Under the pieces are notes generated by a model. That model was not told the DNA's origin and ran no database searches. It saw nothing but the letters and a program-made list of their open reading frames with translations. Both the position numbers and the translations under genes were made by a program. A stretch of DNA of 64,000 bases from JAEUUM01 sp038326165. GTDB taxonomy: Bacteria > Bacteroidota > Bacteroidia > Chitinophagales > Saprospiraceae. The stretch spans positions 1 through 64,000 of the forward strand of contig JBBQJT010000014.1 of the NCBI GenBank assembly GCA_038326165.1, read 5' to 3'. Shown here piece after piece: positions 36,467 to 44,590 of the stretch; within the stretch, counting starts at the first letter, position 1; the number at the start of each line of letters is the position of its first letter.

Positions 36467-37699
36467 TTAAAAAAATTGCCCTATTCCAAACACAATTCCT
36501 GAGTTCTTCAGATTCAAACCCAGTCCATAATCAACTCGAATCAAGCGGTTCCAAGCCCTTTTTTGAACAAATCTCAAGCCCCCGCCAATAAATACCGCTG
36601 AACCAATAGTACTTCCGTTGAATTCAGCAGTAGGCGGAACTGTCCATAAGCCAAGATCCACAAATCCGTTGGCTTGAACAGCCAGCCAAGTTCCATTATA
36701 TACCGTCAACCTGCTCTCCAAATTGGTAACTACAATGCTATTGGCTCTGGAAACCCTGTCGCCAATTCCTCTGATATTGATTCGACTGTCAACGATGAAA
36801 GGCGCAAAAGGAGTACTTATAAATGATCCTATTCCAAGATTCACACGACAAGCAATATTCAACAATGGGGTAGCTTGAAGATAATATTGGTATTCAGCTG
36901 TTAACTGAAAAAATGGATCATTTATTTGCAAATTGGAAACGTGGGTAGCGACAATGCTATACTGATAACCTGTGGATTGGTGATAATAATAAAGCCTTTT
37001 GTTCACCGCATATTGAGCCTTCAGCAAAATTTTGTTGTATTCTACTTTCGTTGGTCCTTGAGCTTGTTCAATATTGCGTTTGTCAAATTTTTCATGAAAA
37101 AAACTGGTTCCAAACTCTATTGCTTTCCCGGGTTTGAAATGATGGATGTAACCCAATTCAAAGCTGTTCAAAAGATAATTATAAAATACTTTTTCTGTTT
37201 TAAAATAAAGAGGTTCGGCTGAAGCAAATCTATTGATACTGCCATAATAACCGTCATTGATACCAAATCCATATGGGTCTTTGAAATAAACAGTTCCTCC
37301 TGGTTTTCCGTCAATTTGTCTATATGCAACTGACAATTGAGCTGCCCTGCGCAAGGCATTCAATTCCAAAAAACCCACTTGCCACCATATATTACTGTTA
37401 ACCGTTCCGAGCCCCATCCATGGGCTTAATGTATGGCCTTCGGTAAGCTCAATATTGAATACTTCTGCGCTGTCATTATAGATTTTAGAGGATTGAACGT
37501 TGTTAACACCTGGCAGCAAACTCAATCTTTGCCTTATTTCAAGTTCATTTTCATGTGATACTGAAGCCAAAAACTTATCAAGAAATTTATCACTGTATTT
37601 TTTGGCGCCTGATATCTGAAACTCTTGTTTCGTTGGCTTTTGAGCGCTGATGCAGAAGCTCGATAGGAAAAAACAAAAAAAACCAATAAATAGCTTCAC
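36467..37699 (-). CDS. POTRA-barrel outer-membrane protein (BamA/TamA-like, Omp85 superfamily)
   Basis: 410 residues with signal peptide (ending CISAQ). Residues ~25-95 look like a single POTRA-type unit (FLDKFLASVSHENELEIRQRLSLL-like helix, then VQSSKIYNDSAEVFNIELTEG strands). The remaining ~310 residues are barrel strands ending in GIVFGIGQFF, with the C-terminal Phe recognised by the barrel assembly machinery. One POTRA plus a barrel is the minimal layout of surface-antigen/Omp85-like proteins. The cargo or substrate is unknown. It begins one base after the DUF547-barrel gene stops, implying coupled translation. Confidence 0.65.
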   Translation of the reverse strand: MKLFIGFFCFFLSSFCISAQKPTKQEFQISGAKKYSDKFLDKFLASVSHENELEIRQRLSLLPGVNNVQSSKIYNDSAEVFNIELTEGHTLSPWMGLGTVNSNIWWQVGFLELNALRRAAQLSVAYRQIDGKPGGTVYFKDPYGFGINDGYYGSINRFASAEPLYFKTEKVFYNYLLNSFELGYIHHFKPGKAIEFGTSFFHEKFDKRNIEQAQGPTKVEYNKILLKAQYAVNKRLYYYHQSTGYQYSIVATHVSNLQINDPFFQLTAEYQYYLQATPLLNIACRVNLGIGSFISTPFAPFIVDSRINIRGIGDRVSRANSIVVTNLESRLTVYNGTWLAVQANGFVDLGLWTVPPTAEFNGSTIGSAVFIGGGLRFVQKRAWNRLIRVDYGLGLNLKNSGIVFGIGQFF

Positions 37700-37700
37700 T

Positions 37701-39179
37701 TCAATTGATATTTAATCTGATTCCCATATTGAAAGTTGCAGCATTTCCATTTACCGAATGCAGATACTTACTCGTGAAATAAGTATATAAAGCTTCAATT
37801 TCAAAATTCCGGGTAAACTGGTACTTGCCACCAATTCCACTTTGAAAGAAATAATCAATATCTGGTTTCCAATACGGTGAAGCATTGAAAAGAATATAAA
37901 CTGAGCTTTGTTTTGTTGGAAAAAAAGAAGGTATAATGGTAACGGGGGTTGACATTCGGTTGATTCTTCCTTTACTTTTAGCACCTATGTCCTCCCAAAG
38001 GTAATCTATTTCAGCAAACAAGCTAAAACGAGGACTTAAGGTAAAATCATTCCAAATTTGCGTCCACCAAGTATCTCCATTCCAATCTGCAAATGGAAAT
38101 TCAGAGGAGCCTTGAAGATCAGTTTTCAACGGAAACCAGTATGCTGACTGTATAGAAAAGTTCTTCCAATTAGGAATAGGTGCAACACGAATTTTAGGGC
38201 CAAATGTGCTTACTACCGAGCGATTACTAGTAGTATTTTGAAATAGACCTGCCGGCCCAAACTGGTCCACATCAATTTGGACAAAACGGTAACGCAAATC
38301 AAATCCTACATTTAATAAGGGATGTAGTCCATAAACTCCAGAGAAGAAAGTAGTAAAATAGCTGTCATTTTGACCAACCACTCGCTGAACATATTGCGCA
38401 TTGAATGCCTTAAATTCAAATGTTCCTTGACGAATGACCGACGAAACGATATACCTATTGGTACTTGGATTGACGTCTAACAACGCATCTTGGCTTATTA
38501 CATTGAGTGACCAATCATAAGGCAAGTATGAAGAAATAACAAGATCATTTGGAAGATCTGGTCTGTATTTTTTGAGAAAAGATGCTAGATCAGCTTCTGT
38601 ACCAAAATCTGAACGATACCAGTTAAATATATTGCTCAAATGGATTTTCGACCCATCTAATACAAAAACTTGTTCATCTTTCAAGCTTGAAGCCACCACT
38701 TGATCGATCTGTTCGTTCAATTCCGATTTTGAAAATGACTTTGCAGCTAATTTGGGGCAAGAAACAGCACCGCAAACCAATACAAAATGCAGCCTTGGAT
38801 CCTTATTTCTTCTGAAAATGATGTCCTTTTCCCAATCATTCAGAGAGAAACGTGCTTTACCAATCTTGTAAATCTTCCTGGTGAAAAAGCTTGAATTTTT
38901 CTGAACAGAGGTGGGAATTCCGTCTTTGATGATCCCTTCCACTACCCATATATTGTACAAGTTAATTTGATCAGCCAAATCCAACTGATCCAATTCTTTA
39001 TATTTAGGGATTTCACCTTCTATCAAAGCGTTCCAATCTGCATCATATTTGATCCCAACATAATCCAGCGATCCATTAACATTGTGCTTGAGCAATACCT
39101 GATTCCAATTCTTCAATGTTTGCCCAATGATCAGATTGTTGAAAATCAGAAATATTACAAGTGCTGGGATTTTGGCCAT
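37701..39179 (-). CDS. DUF547 domain protein with C-terminal barrel-like domain
   Basis: 492 residues with signal peptide (IPALVIFLIFNNLIIGQ). Residues ~20-225 are DUF547: DQINLYNIWVVEGI (around 70-83), the core DPRLHFVLVCGAVSCPKL (~128-145), and SNIFNWYRSDFG. From ~230 to the end the sequence changes to Tyr/Phe-rich alternating strands ending NGNAATFNMGIRLNIN, as in outer-membrane barrels. DUF547 proteins are normally about 250 residues without a barrel, so this is an unusual fusion. DUF547 function is not established. It is probably the first gene of the three-gene outer-membrane cluster. Confidence 0.7.
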   Translation of the reverse strand: MAKIPALVIFLIFNNLIIGQTLKNWNQVLLKHNVNGSLDYVGIKYDADWNALIEGEIPKYKELDQLDLADQINLYNIWVVEGIIKDGIPTSVQKNSSFFTRKIYKIGKARFSLNDWEKDIIFRRNKDPRLHFVLVCGAVSCPKLAAKSFSKSELNEQIDQVVASSLKDEQVFVLDGSKIHLSNIFNWYRSDFGTEADLASFLKKYRPDLPNDLVISSYLPYDWSLNVISQDALLDVNPSTNRYIVSSVIRQGTFEFKAFNAQYVQRVVGQNDSYFTTFFSGVYGLHPLLNVGFDLRYRFVQIDVDQFGPAGLFQNTTSNRSVVSTFGPKIRVAPIPNWKNFSIQSAYWFPLKTDLQGSSEFPFADWNGDTWWTQIWNDFTLSPRFSLFAEIDYLWEDIGAKSKGRINRMSTPVTIIPSFFPTKQSSVYILFNASPYWKPDIDYFFQSGIGGKYQFTRNFEIEALYTYFTSKYLHSVNGNAATFNMGIRLNIN

Positions 39180-39205
39180 TGTGCAGTAGATTTTATAAAA
39201 CTGGT

Positions 39206-39805
39206 TTATTTACTCTCATTAAACTTAAAAGTTCGAATAAGGTTTTTCATGTCCATTTTCACAAAATCAATTATTGGCTTTAAGCTGTCCGGTTGAACTT
39301 TGGTTTTGAAATACAAACTTGCTCGCAGAAAATTACTAGTAGTATCGGTGATGAAAAACTGGTAAGGCGTTGCAGCAGGTCCAGATAGTGAAAACTCTAT
39401 GCCTCCCAATCCATTCTCATTTGTGATAAGCGCATCTTCGATAAAGTTTGCCTTTTTATCATGTTCATATGCCAATACAAATGCATCATCAATCAATTTG
39501 GAAAATTCGCCTGAATTATTAATTTTTGAATAAGTACAATATAGATAACAGTTGAATTGAGGTATCAATAGGTTGAACCAGCATGGATTGGATGGTTTGC
39601 CTTCAAAGAAGGAAGTATCTCGTTCAACATTGGCGTAAACTGGGAATTCAAAACTCATGTTGCAATAATCCTTATCGAATATTTGATATGCTTTAGTAGG
39701 ATATTCAACCTTGGGATAGGCCCTCGGTTTGGGAATAAAACTCTGCTCATCTCCGCATGAACACAAGATTGAAACAATAAACACTAAAAAGCAATACCTC
39801 TGCAT
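39206..39805 (-). CDS. gldD: Gliding motility / type IX secretion lipoprotein GldD
   Basis: 199 residues with a lipoprotein signal ending ILCSC, lipidated at Cys17. The GldD signature follows: FIPKPRAYPKVEYPTKAYQ (22-40), then YCNMSFEFPVYANVE. The CWFNLLIPQFNCYLYCTY block is also typical. GldD is needed for gliding and T9SS function in flavobacteria, in an undefined step. The neighbours ssb and mutY match the usual order, but gldE, normally adjacent, is missing. Confidence 0.88.
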   Translation of the reverse strand: MQRYCFLVFIVSILCSCGDEQSFIPKPRAYPKVEYPTKAYQIFDKDYCNMSFEFPVYANVERDTSFFEGKPSNPCWFNLLIPQFNCYLYCTYSKINNSGEFSKLIDDAFVLAYEHDKKANFIEDALITNENGLGGIEFSLSGPAATPYQFFITDTTSNFLRASLYFKTKVQPDSLKPIIDFVKMDMKNLIRTFKFNESK

Positions 39806-39857
39806 TATAAAAAAATTGAAAAGACTGAATTTTATTGAACAACTGTATTTCTGTTAC

Positions 39858-40292
39858 TTAAAATGGCATTTCATCCATCATCTGAAATCCTTCAGTTGAA
39901 TCATCATTTGTAGGGGTATTCTTTATTTCAGGTCTTTGGTGATATTGTTCAATATCGCCACGATCTTCTCTCTTCTCTAGCGCACGAATGTTTTCAGCCT
40001 CTATTTCAACTGCTACCCTTTCTATGCCACTCTGATCCGTGTATTTTCTTCTGCGAAGTTTCCCTTCAACATAAATCATTTTGCCTTTGCGACAATCTCT
40101 TTCTGCACGCTCAGCCAATTGTCTCCAAGCTACAATATCATGCCAATCGGTAACAGTCTGCCATGCGCCATTTTTGTCCTTGAAATTTTCGTTTGTCGCA
40201 ATCGGGAATCTTGCAACCTTTGTACCGTTAGGGAGCACTTTTATCTCCGCATCTCTTCCTAAATTTCCGATTAAAATTACCTTGTTTACCAT
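39858..40292 (-). CDS. ssb: Single-stranded DNA-binding protein
   Basis: 144 residues. The OB fold (1-105) begins MVNKVILIGNLGRDAEIK and includes WHDIVAWRQLAE and KMIYVEGKLRRRKY. A short flexible linker leads to the acidic C-terminal tip MMDEMPF, which recruits repair and replication proteins. It lies 15 bases after mutY and 52 before gldD, on the same strand. Confidence 0.95.
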   Translation of the reverse strand: MVNKVILIGNLGRDAEIKVLPNGTKVARFPIATNENFKDKNGAWQTVTDWHDIVAWRQLAERAERDCRKGKMIYVEGKLRRRKYTDQSGIERVAVEIEAENIRALEKREDRGDIEQYHQRPEIKNTPTNDDSTEGFQMMDEMPF

Positions 40293-40307
40293 TGCTTTTT
40301 GTTTTTG

Positions 40308-41342
40308 TTAAATGCTTTTATAATATTGTTCCATTAGCACATGAATGAGCTTATGGAATGCAAAGTTACTCATTTCACTTGGATCAATAAGCATCCAGTT
40401 TTTTTCGGGCTTGAAAGATTCAGAAGTTTTTACCACGAACAATCTGGCATGAATGGTAAGGTGCGTCAATTGATGCTTGACCATTTTAGAATCATAAATG
40501 GAATCTTGAATATTTTCAAAATGTTCAGCAGCTAGTTCTTTATCGTGAAATACCTGATTGGGCAATTCATACATTAGAGCCCAAATATCTCCTTCACCTC
40601 TTTGGGTAATATAAAAGCCAGAATCCTTCTGATATAAGAAATAATGAATATACCTAGGCCTCTTGATGAGTGATTTTGATTTTACTGGATAAAGCTTTTG
40701 CTCATTCAATTTATATGCTGTGCAGGACTCCTGAAGTGGACAGTTATAACAGTCTGGATTCTTGGGAGTGCATACAGTTGCACCCAGATCCATAATGGCT
40801 TGATTGAACAATGCTGGATCCGAAACATCTAGAATCAAACGATCGGCAATTTGTTGAAAATGTTTTTTGCCACCTGAACTAAATGTGTCAGTCGAATCTC
40901 CATAGTACCGCGATAATACTCTGAACACATTTCCATCCAATACGGCGACATGTTCACCTGCACTAAAAGAAGCAACCGCTGCCGCAGTGTACGGACCAAT
41001 CCCCGGCAAGGTCAATAGCGTTTTGTAATCAAATGGGAATTTCCCGTTGTATTCTGTTTTGATAAGATTTGCAGCCTTGTGAAGATTTCGAGCTCGACTG
41101 TAGTAACCCAATCCTTCCCATACTTTAAGAATATCGTTCAACGGCGAATTGGCCAGAGTCATAACGTCGGGATACAGCTGCTTGAATTTTAAGTAATAAT
41201 TCCAGCCTTGTTCTACTCTGGTCTGTTGTAGAATTATTTCAGAAAGCCAAATAGAATAGGGATCCTTCTGTCCCTTCCAAGGCATTGGTCTGGCATTGAT
41301 GTCATAGTTTGACAATAATTTAGATGCGAATAAGGTGCCCAA
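40308..41342 (-). CDS. mutY: A/G-specific adenine glycosylase
   Basis: This 344-residue base-excision enzyme removes adenine paired with 8-oxoguanine. It shows catalytic Glu35 (SEIILQQTRVEQ), the helix-hairpin-helix LPGIGPYTA (112-120) with catalytic Asp136 (VLDGNVFR), and the iron-sulfur cysteines Cys191, Cys198, Cys201 and Cys207 in C-x6-C-x2-C-x5-C spacing. The C-terminal ~110 residues are the NUDIX-like 8-oxoG recognition domain. A perfect -7 box lies 25 bases upstream. Confidence 0.95.
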   Translation of the reverse strand: MGTLFASKLLSNYDINARPMPWKGQKDPYSIWLSEIILQQTRVEQGWNYYLKFKQLYPDVMTLANSPLNDILKVWEGLGYYSRARNLHKAANLIKTEYNGKFPFDYKTLLTLPGIGPYTAAAVASFSAGEHVAVLDGNVFRVLSRYYGDSTDTFSSGGKKHFQQIADRLILDVSDPALFNQAIMDLGATVCTPKNPDCYNCPLQESCTAYKLNEQKLYPVKSKSLIKRPRYIHYFLYQKDSGFYITQRGEGDIWALMYELPNQVFHDKELAAEHFENIQDSIYDSKMVKHQLTHLTIHARLFVVKTSESFKPEKNWMLIDPSEMSNFAFHKLIHVLMEQYYKSI

Positions 41343-41367
41343 TAATAAATTGCTTTAACTATTATGG

Positions 41368-41375
41368 CAAAAGTA
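41368..41375 (-). promoter_or_regulatory. -7 promoter box for mutY-ssb-gldD
   Basis: On the minus strand TACTTTTG (then CC), a perfect match 25 bases before the mutY ATG. Confidence 0.55.
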
Positions 41376-41404
41376 CACAAATCAAAATGCCATATAAAAA
41401 AGAA

Positions 41405-41430
41405 AAGGCTGTAAATAATTCTACAGCCTT
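41405..41430 (-). terminator. Rho-independent terminator after the ECF sigma gene
   Basis: Inverted repeat AAGGCTGTA / TACAGCCTT with an 8-base loop. Read leftward it is followed by a T-rich run (TTTTCTTTTTTATA), the correct polarity to end the sigma-factor transcript before the mutY promoter. Confidence 0.75.
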
Positions 41431-41590
41431 GAAATATTTAAATCTAACCTAAACTCATCTTTAGAAGCTGAATCAACGAGATTTTTGGTTCTTTCAAAAT
41501 TTGTCGGTTTTAACTTCGAAAAAATCATTGACCCCCGCCAACCCAGAGGGCAGAATCTGCTAATGCGGATTTTGGGTTTAACACCAAGTG

Positions 41591-42127
41591 CTAGTTGTAT
41601 AGTTCGTAAGTAGAAGCGATATTTTCATATCTAGCTGCTATCTTATCTTTAAGCTCTTTTCTTGCAAAAAAGATTCTGCTTTTGACAGTGCCAAGAGGCA
41701 AGTCAAGTGTGTCAGCTATCTCTTGATATTTGAATCCGTCATGATGCATTACGAATGGAACGCGAATACTGGCATCCAATGCAGAGACCATTTTGTTCAA
41801 ATCATCGAGCAGGATATTCGCATCGCCTCTGTTTTGAGTGGTATTGCTCCCACTGTTGATGTAAAATTGATTATCAGTTGTATCAATAATTGTATTGGAC
41901 TTCACCTTCTTACGGTAATTATTGATAAAAATATTCTTCATGATTGTAAAGACCCAAGCTTTGAAGTTGGTTCCTGACATAAACTTGTCTTTATTACTAA
42001 GCGCCCTGAAAGCAGTCTCTTGAAAAAGATCTCGAGAGTCTTCCATGTTCTTAGTCAAGTTGTATGAAAAGGAATATAATACGGCTGAAAGCGAGTTAAA
42101 CTTGTCGTGAAATTCTAGAGTTGACAT
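41591..42127 (-). CDS. RNA polymerase sigma factor, ECF type (sigma-70 family)
   Basis: 178 residues with sigma region 2 (~8-75: SRDLFQETAFRALSNKDKF, then FKAWVFTIMKNIFINNYRKK) and region 4 (~115-170: YQEIADTLDLPLGTVKSRIFFARKEL, a helix-turn-helix for -35 recognition). Regions 1 and 3 are absent, as in ECF factors. No anti-sigma gene is adjacent, so the input signal is unclear. It has its own promoter box and terminator, so it is monocistronic. Confidence 0.9.
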   Translation of the reverse strand: MSTLEFHDKFNSLSAVLYSFSYNLTKNMEDSRDLFQETAFRALSNKDKFMSGTNFKAWVFTIMKNIFINNYRKKVKSNTIIDTTDNQFYINSGSNTTQNRGDANILLDDLNKMVSALDASIRVPFVMHHDGFKYQEIADTLDLPLGTVKSRIFFARKELKDKIAARYENIASTYELYN

Positions 42128-42149
42128 ATCATTATGCGTTTTGTTGAAG

Positions 42150-42157
42150 CAAATTTA
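42150..42157 (-). promoter_or_regulatory. -7 promoter box for the ECF sigma gene
   Basis: On the minus strand TAAATTTG (then C), a perfect match 22 bases before the ATG at 42127. This suggests expression from the housekeeping sigma factor. Confidence 0.5.
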
Positions 42158-42336
42158 CTATAACATTCAACAAAATACCTAGTTGTTTTTAAAAAAATAA
42201 TATAATTTTTATTTAATAATTTATATATACTTAATAATCAGTCTATTAGAACTAAAAAATGAAATGTTAAATTATTTTAAATTTTCAATCCAATATGAAA
42301 ACTGTATAACTTTCAAGTCACAATGTTTAAACAAAA

Positions 42337-43449
42337 CTACTTCTGTGCGTGCTCCACGTAGTACCAAGCCAACAAACCGAAGAGAATATTTGGCGCCCAA
42401 ACTCCAATTATTGATGGTATGCTGTCATCCTGTGCAAAGGTTGTTGAAAACCTACTTAAGAAAACATACATAGCTCCAATCCCTATACCAATAGCAAGAT
42501 GCAGTCCCATTCCGCCGCGTACTTTTCTCGATGCTACAGCCAAGCCTATAATGGTCAAGATCAATATTGTAAAGCTATCAGCAGTCCTGCGCTGCAATTC
42601 TATTGTAAAAGGCCTTGCTACTCCACTTCCCCTTTTTTCTTCTTTTGAAATATGCCTTGAGAGTTCAGCCGAGGTCATCATTTCTTTTTGATTCAAAAAC
42701 TGAACAAAATCTTGGGGATTCAAATCTATTTTAATTTCCTTGCTCTGTCCGGGATATCTCTTAAAGGTCTCATTGATACCACTAAAAGTTCTCTCTTCAT
42801 AATTATTGAGTTTCCAAACTTTTTTACTCTTGACATATTCGGCACTTTGGGCTTTGGTTACCTTAATCAATTGCTCGTTTTTAAACTCCTCTAATCTGAA
42901 CTCTCTTACAGTTTGTTCCCCTTTGTTGTAGTATTTGATAAAGACTTTGGTATCTGGACTTACAAATAAGTGCACATTATCTGTTTTGCCTTTGTCGCTG
43001 TGTTTCCAGATGTAAGTATGTTCGAAATTTAGCCTGGTTTTATTAGCGATTGGAATAACGAAGTGGTTACCCAATAGATGCAATACAGTGATTGTAGCTC
43101 CAGCAATTAAATAAGATCTCAAAAGGCGGGTGAAACTGACCCCTGCATTGAATACAGATATGATTTCACTATCATGAGCCATTCTTGAAGTAAAGAATAT
43201 CACTGAGATCAAGGCAATCATTGGCCACAACAACCAATTGATGTGTGGGATAAAATTGATGTAATATTGAAAAATAATTTGACTGATTGATACAGGTTCA
43301 GTAATAAAATCTTCAATTTTCTCACTGATGTCAATAATCACAGATATCATACTAAAGATCAAAACTGTGAAGAAGAAAGTCGATAAGTACTTTTTGAAAA
43401 TATACTTGTCGAGTATTTTTAAATTGATTTTGTATTTTGAATATGACAT
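42337..43449 (-). CDS. LptF/LptG family lipopolysaccharide export permease
   Basis: 370 residues of the YjgP/YjgQ family. There are three to four N-terminal membrane helices (LKILDKYIFKKYLSTFFFTVLIFSM opening, WPMIALISVIFFTSRMAHDSEI), a periplasmic jellyroll-like domain (~140-250), and three C-terminal helices (SFTILILTIIGLAVASRKVRGG, IGIGIGAMYVFLSRF). LptF and LptG with LptB2 extract LPS from the inner membrane; sequence alone does not tell which subunit this is. It starts one base after tgt ends, a common pairing in Bacteroidota. Confidence 0.88.
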   Translation of the reverse strand: MSYSKYKINLKILDKYIFKKYLSTFFFTVLIFSMISVIIDISEKIEDFITEPVSISQIIFQYYINFIPHINWLLWPMIALISVIFFTSRMAHDSEIISVFNAGVSFTRLLRSYLIAGATITVLHLLGNHFVIPIANKTRLNFEHTYIWKHSDKGKTDNVHLFVSPDTKVFIKYYNKGEQTVREFRLEEFKNEQLIKVTKAQSAEYVKSKKVWKLNNYEERTFSGINETFKRYPGQSKEIKIDLNPQDFVQFLNQKEMMTSAELSRHISKEEKRGSGVARPFTIELQRRTADSFTILILTIIGLAVASRKVRGGMGLHLAIGIGIGAMYVFLSRFSTTFAQDDSIPSIIGVWAPNILFGLLAWYYVEHAQK

Positions 43450-43450
43450 A

Positions 43451-44581
43451 TTACAGTCTTCTTGATATTTCGGGCAAAATCATTTTTTTCCAGGAACTAA
43501 AAGTCTGATCAAGTATTTGCTTTCGAGCCTCTTTCATCAACCAAAGATAGAAAGTCAAATTCTGAATTGTTGCCAATTGTGCTCCAAGTATTTCACCTTG
43601 TCGATTTAAGTGTCTCAAATAAGCTTTTGAATGAACTCTGCTGGTCAAGGCATTGCTATGTGTGTCTATAGGTGAATGGTCTGATTCCCACTTTTTATTT
43701 CTTATATTTACGATTCCATCTCTGGTGTAGATGATTCCGTGTCTGCCATTTCGGGTTGGTAATACACAATCGAACATATCTATTCCACGCTCAATAGATT
43801 CCAACAAATCCTCTGGAGTTCCAACTCCCATTAGATAACGTGCCTTATCCTTAGGCAAAATACCACAGACCAATTCTGTCATACTGTACATATCTTCTTT
43901 GGGTTCTCCTACACTCAATCCACCTATTGCATATGCCGGCGCTTCAATGGAGGCACAATATTCTGCTGAAAAAGCTCTTAATTTTGGATAAACACTGCCT
44001 TGTATTATGGGAATTAATGATTGTTCAAAGCCGTATATAGCTTCTGTATTATGAAAATGGGTGAAACAACGGTCTAGCCATCGATGCGTTAAATGCATTG
44101 AGTTGTTTGCATAATTTTCATCACATGGGTACGGGGGACACTCATCAAATGCCATTATAATATCTGCACCAATGATCCTTTGGGTATCGATCACATTCTC
44201 TGGTGTAAAAAAGAGCTTATTGCCATCAATATGGGAATTGAACTTGACGCCTTCTTCCGTTATTTTACGAGAAGCAGCCAAGGAGTAAACTTGATATCCG
44301 CCTGAGTCTGTCAGTATTGGTTTGTTCCAGTTATTGAATCTGTGGAGTCCTCCTGCACTCTCTAATATTTCGAGACCTGGTCTTAGAAAGAGATGATAAG
44401 TATTTCCCAAAATTATTTGAGCACCAATCGGATCAACCAATTCATGAACATGCACAGCTTTGACAGAACCTGCAGTGCCAACGGGCATGAAAATAGGCGT
44501 CTCAATATTGCCGTGCGCAGTTTCGATTAATCCGGCTCGTGCATTACTATTCTTATCTTTCTCTAAAAGGGTCCATTTCAT
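43451..44581 (-). CDS. tgt: Queuine tRNA-ribosyltransferase, zinc cysteines absent
   Basis: This 376-residue enzyme swaps guanine 34 for preQ1 in GUN-anticodon tRNAs. The TIM barrel shows ILTDSGGYQVYSL (catalytic Asp in TDSGG), IIMAFDECPPYP, AIGGLSVGEP and the nucleophile region DMFDCVLPTRNGRHG. In most Tgt proteins a CxCxxC triad plus the His of YLRHL binds structural zinc. Here the aligned stretch is PIDTHSNALTSRVHSKAYLRHL-like: the three Cys are Ser, Ala and Ser, and only the His remains. From memory other Bacteroidota enzymes may share this. It is otherwise full length, so probably active. Confidence 0.93.
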   Translation of the reverse strand: MKWTLLEKDKNSNARAGLIETAHGNIETPIFMPVGTAGSVKAVHVHELVDPIGAQIILGNTYHLFLRPGLEILESAGGLHRFNNWNKPILTDSGGYQVYSLAASRKITEEGVKFNSHIDGNKLFFTPENVIDTQRIIGADIIMAFDECPPYPCDENYANNSMHLTHRWLDRCFTHFHNTEAIYGFEQSLIPIIQGSVYPKLRAFSAEYCASIEAPAYAIGGLSVGEPKEDMYSMTELVCGILPKDKARYLMGVGTPEDLLESIERGIDMFDCVLPTRNGRHGIIYTRDGIVNIRNKKWESDHSPIDTHSNALTSRVHSKAYLRHLNRQGEILGAQLATIQNLTFYLWLMKEARKQILDQTFSSWKKMILPEISRRL

Positions 44582-44590
44582 ATCATAAAA

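Noticed and set aside
41549..41580. Weak inverted repeat AATCTGC/GCGGATT near the sigma gene end
   Set aside because: Seven pairs with one G-U and no T run in either direction; the hairpin at 41405-41430 is a far better terminator.
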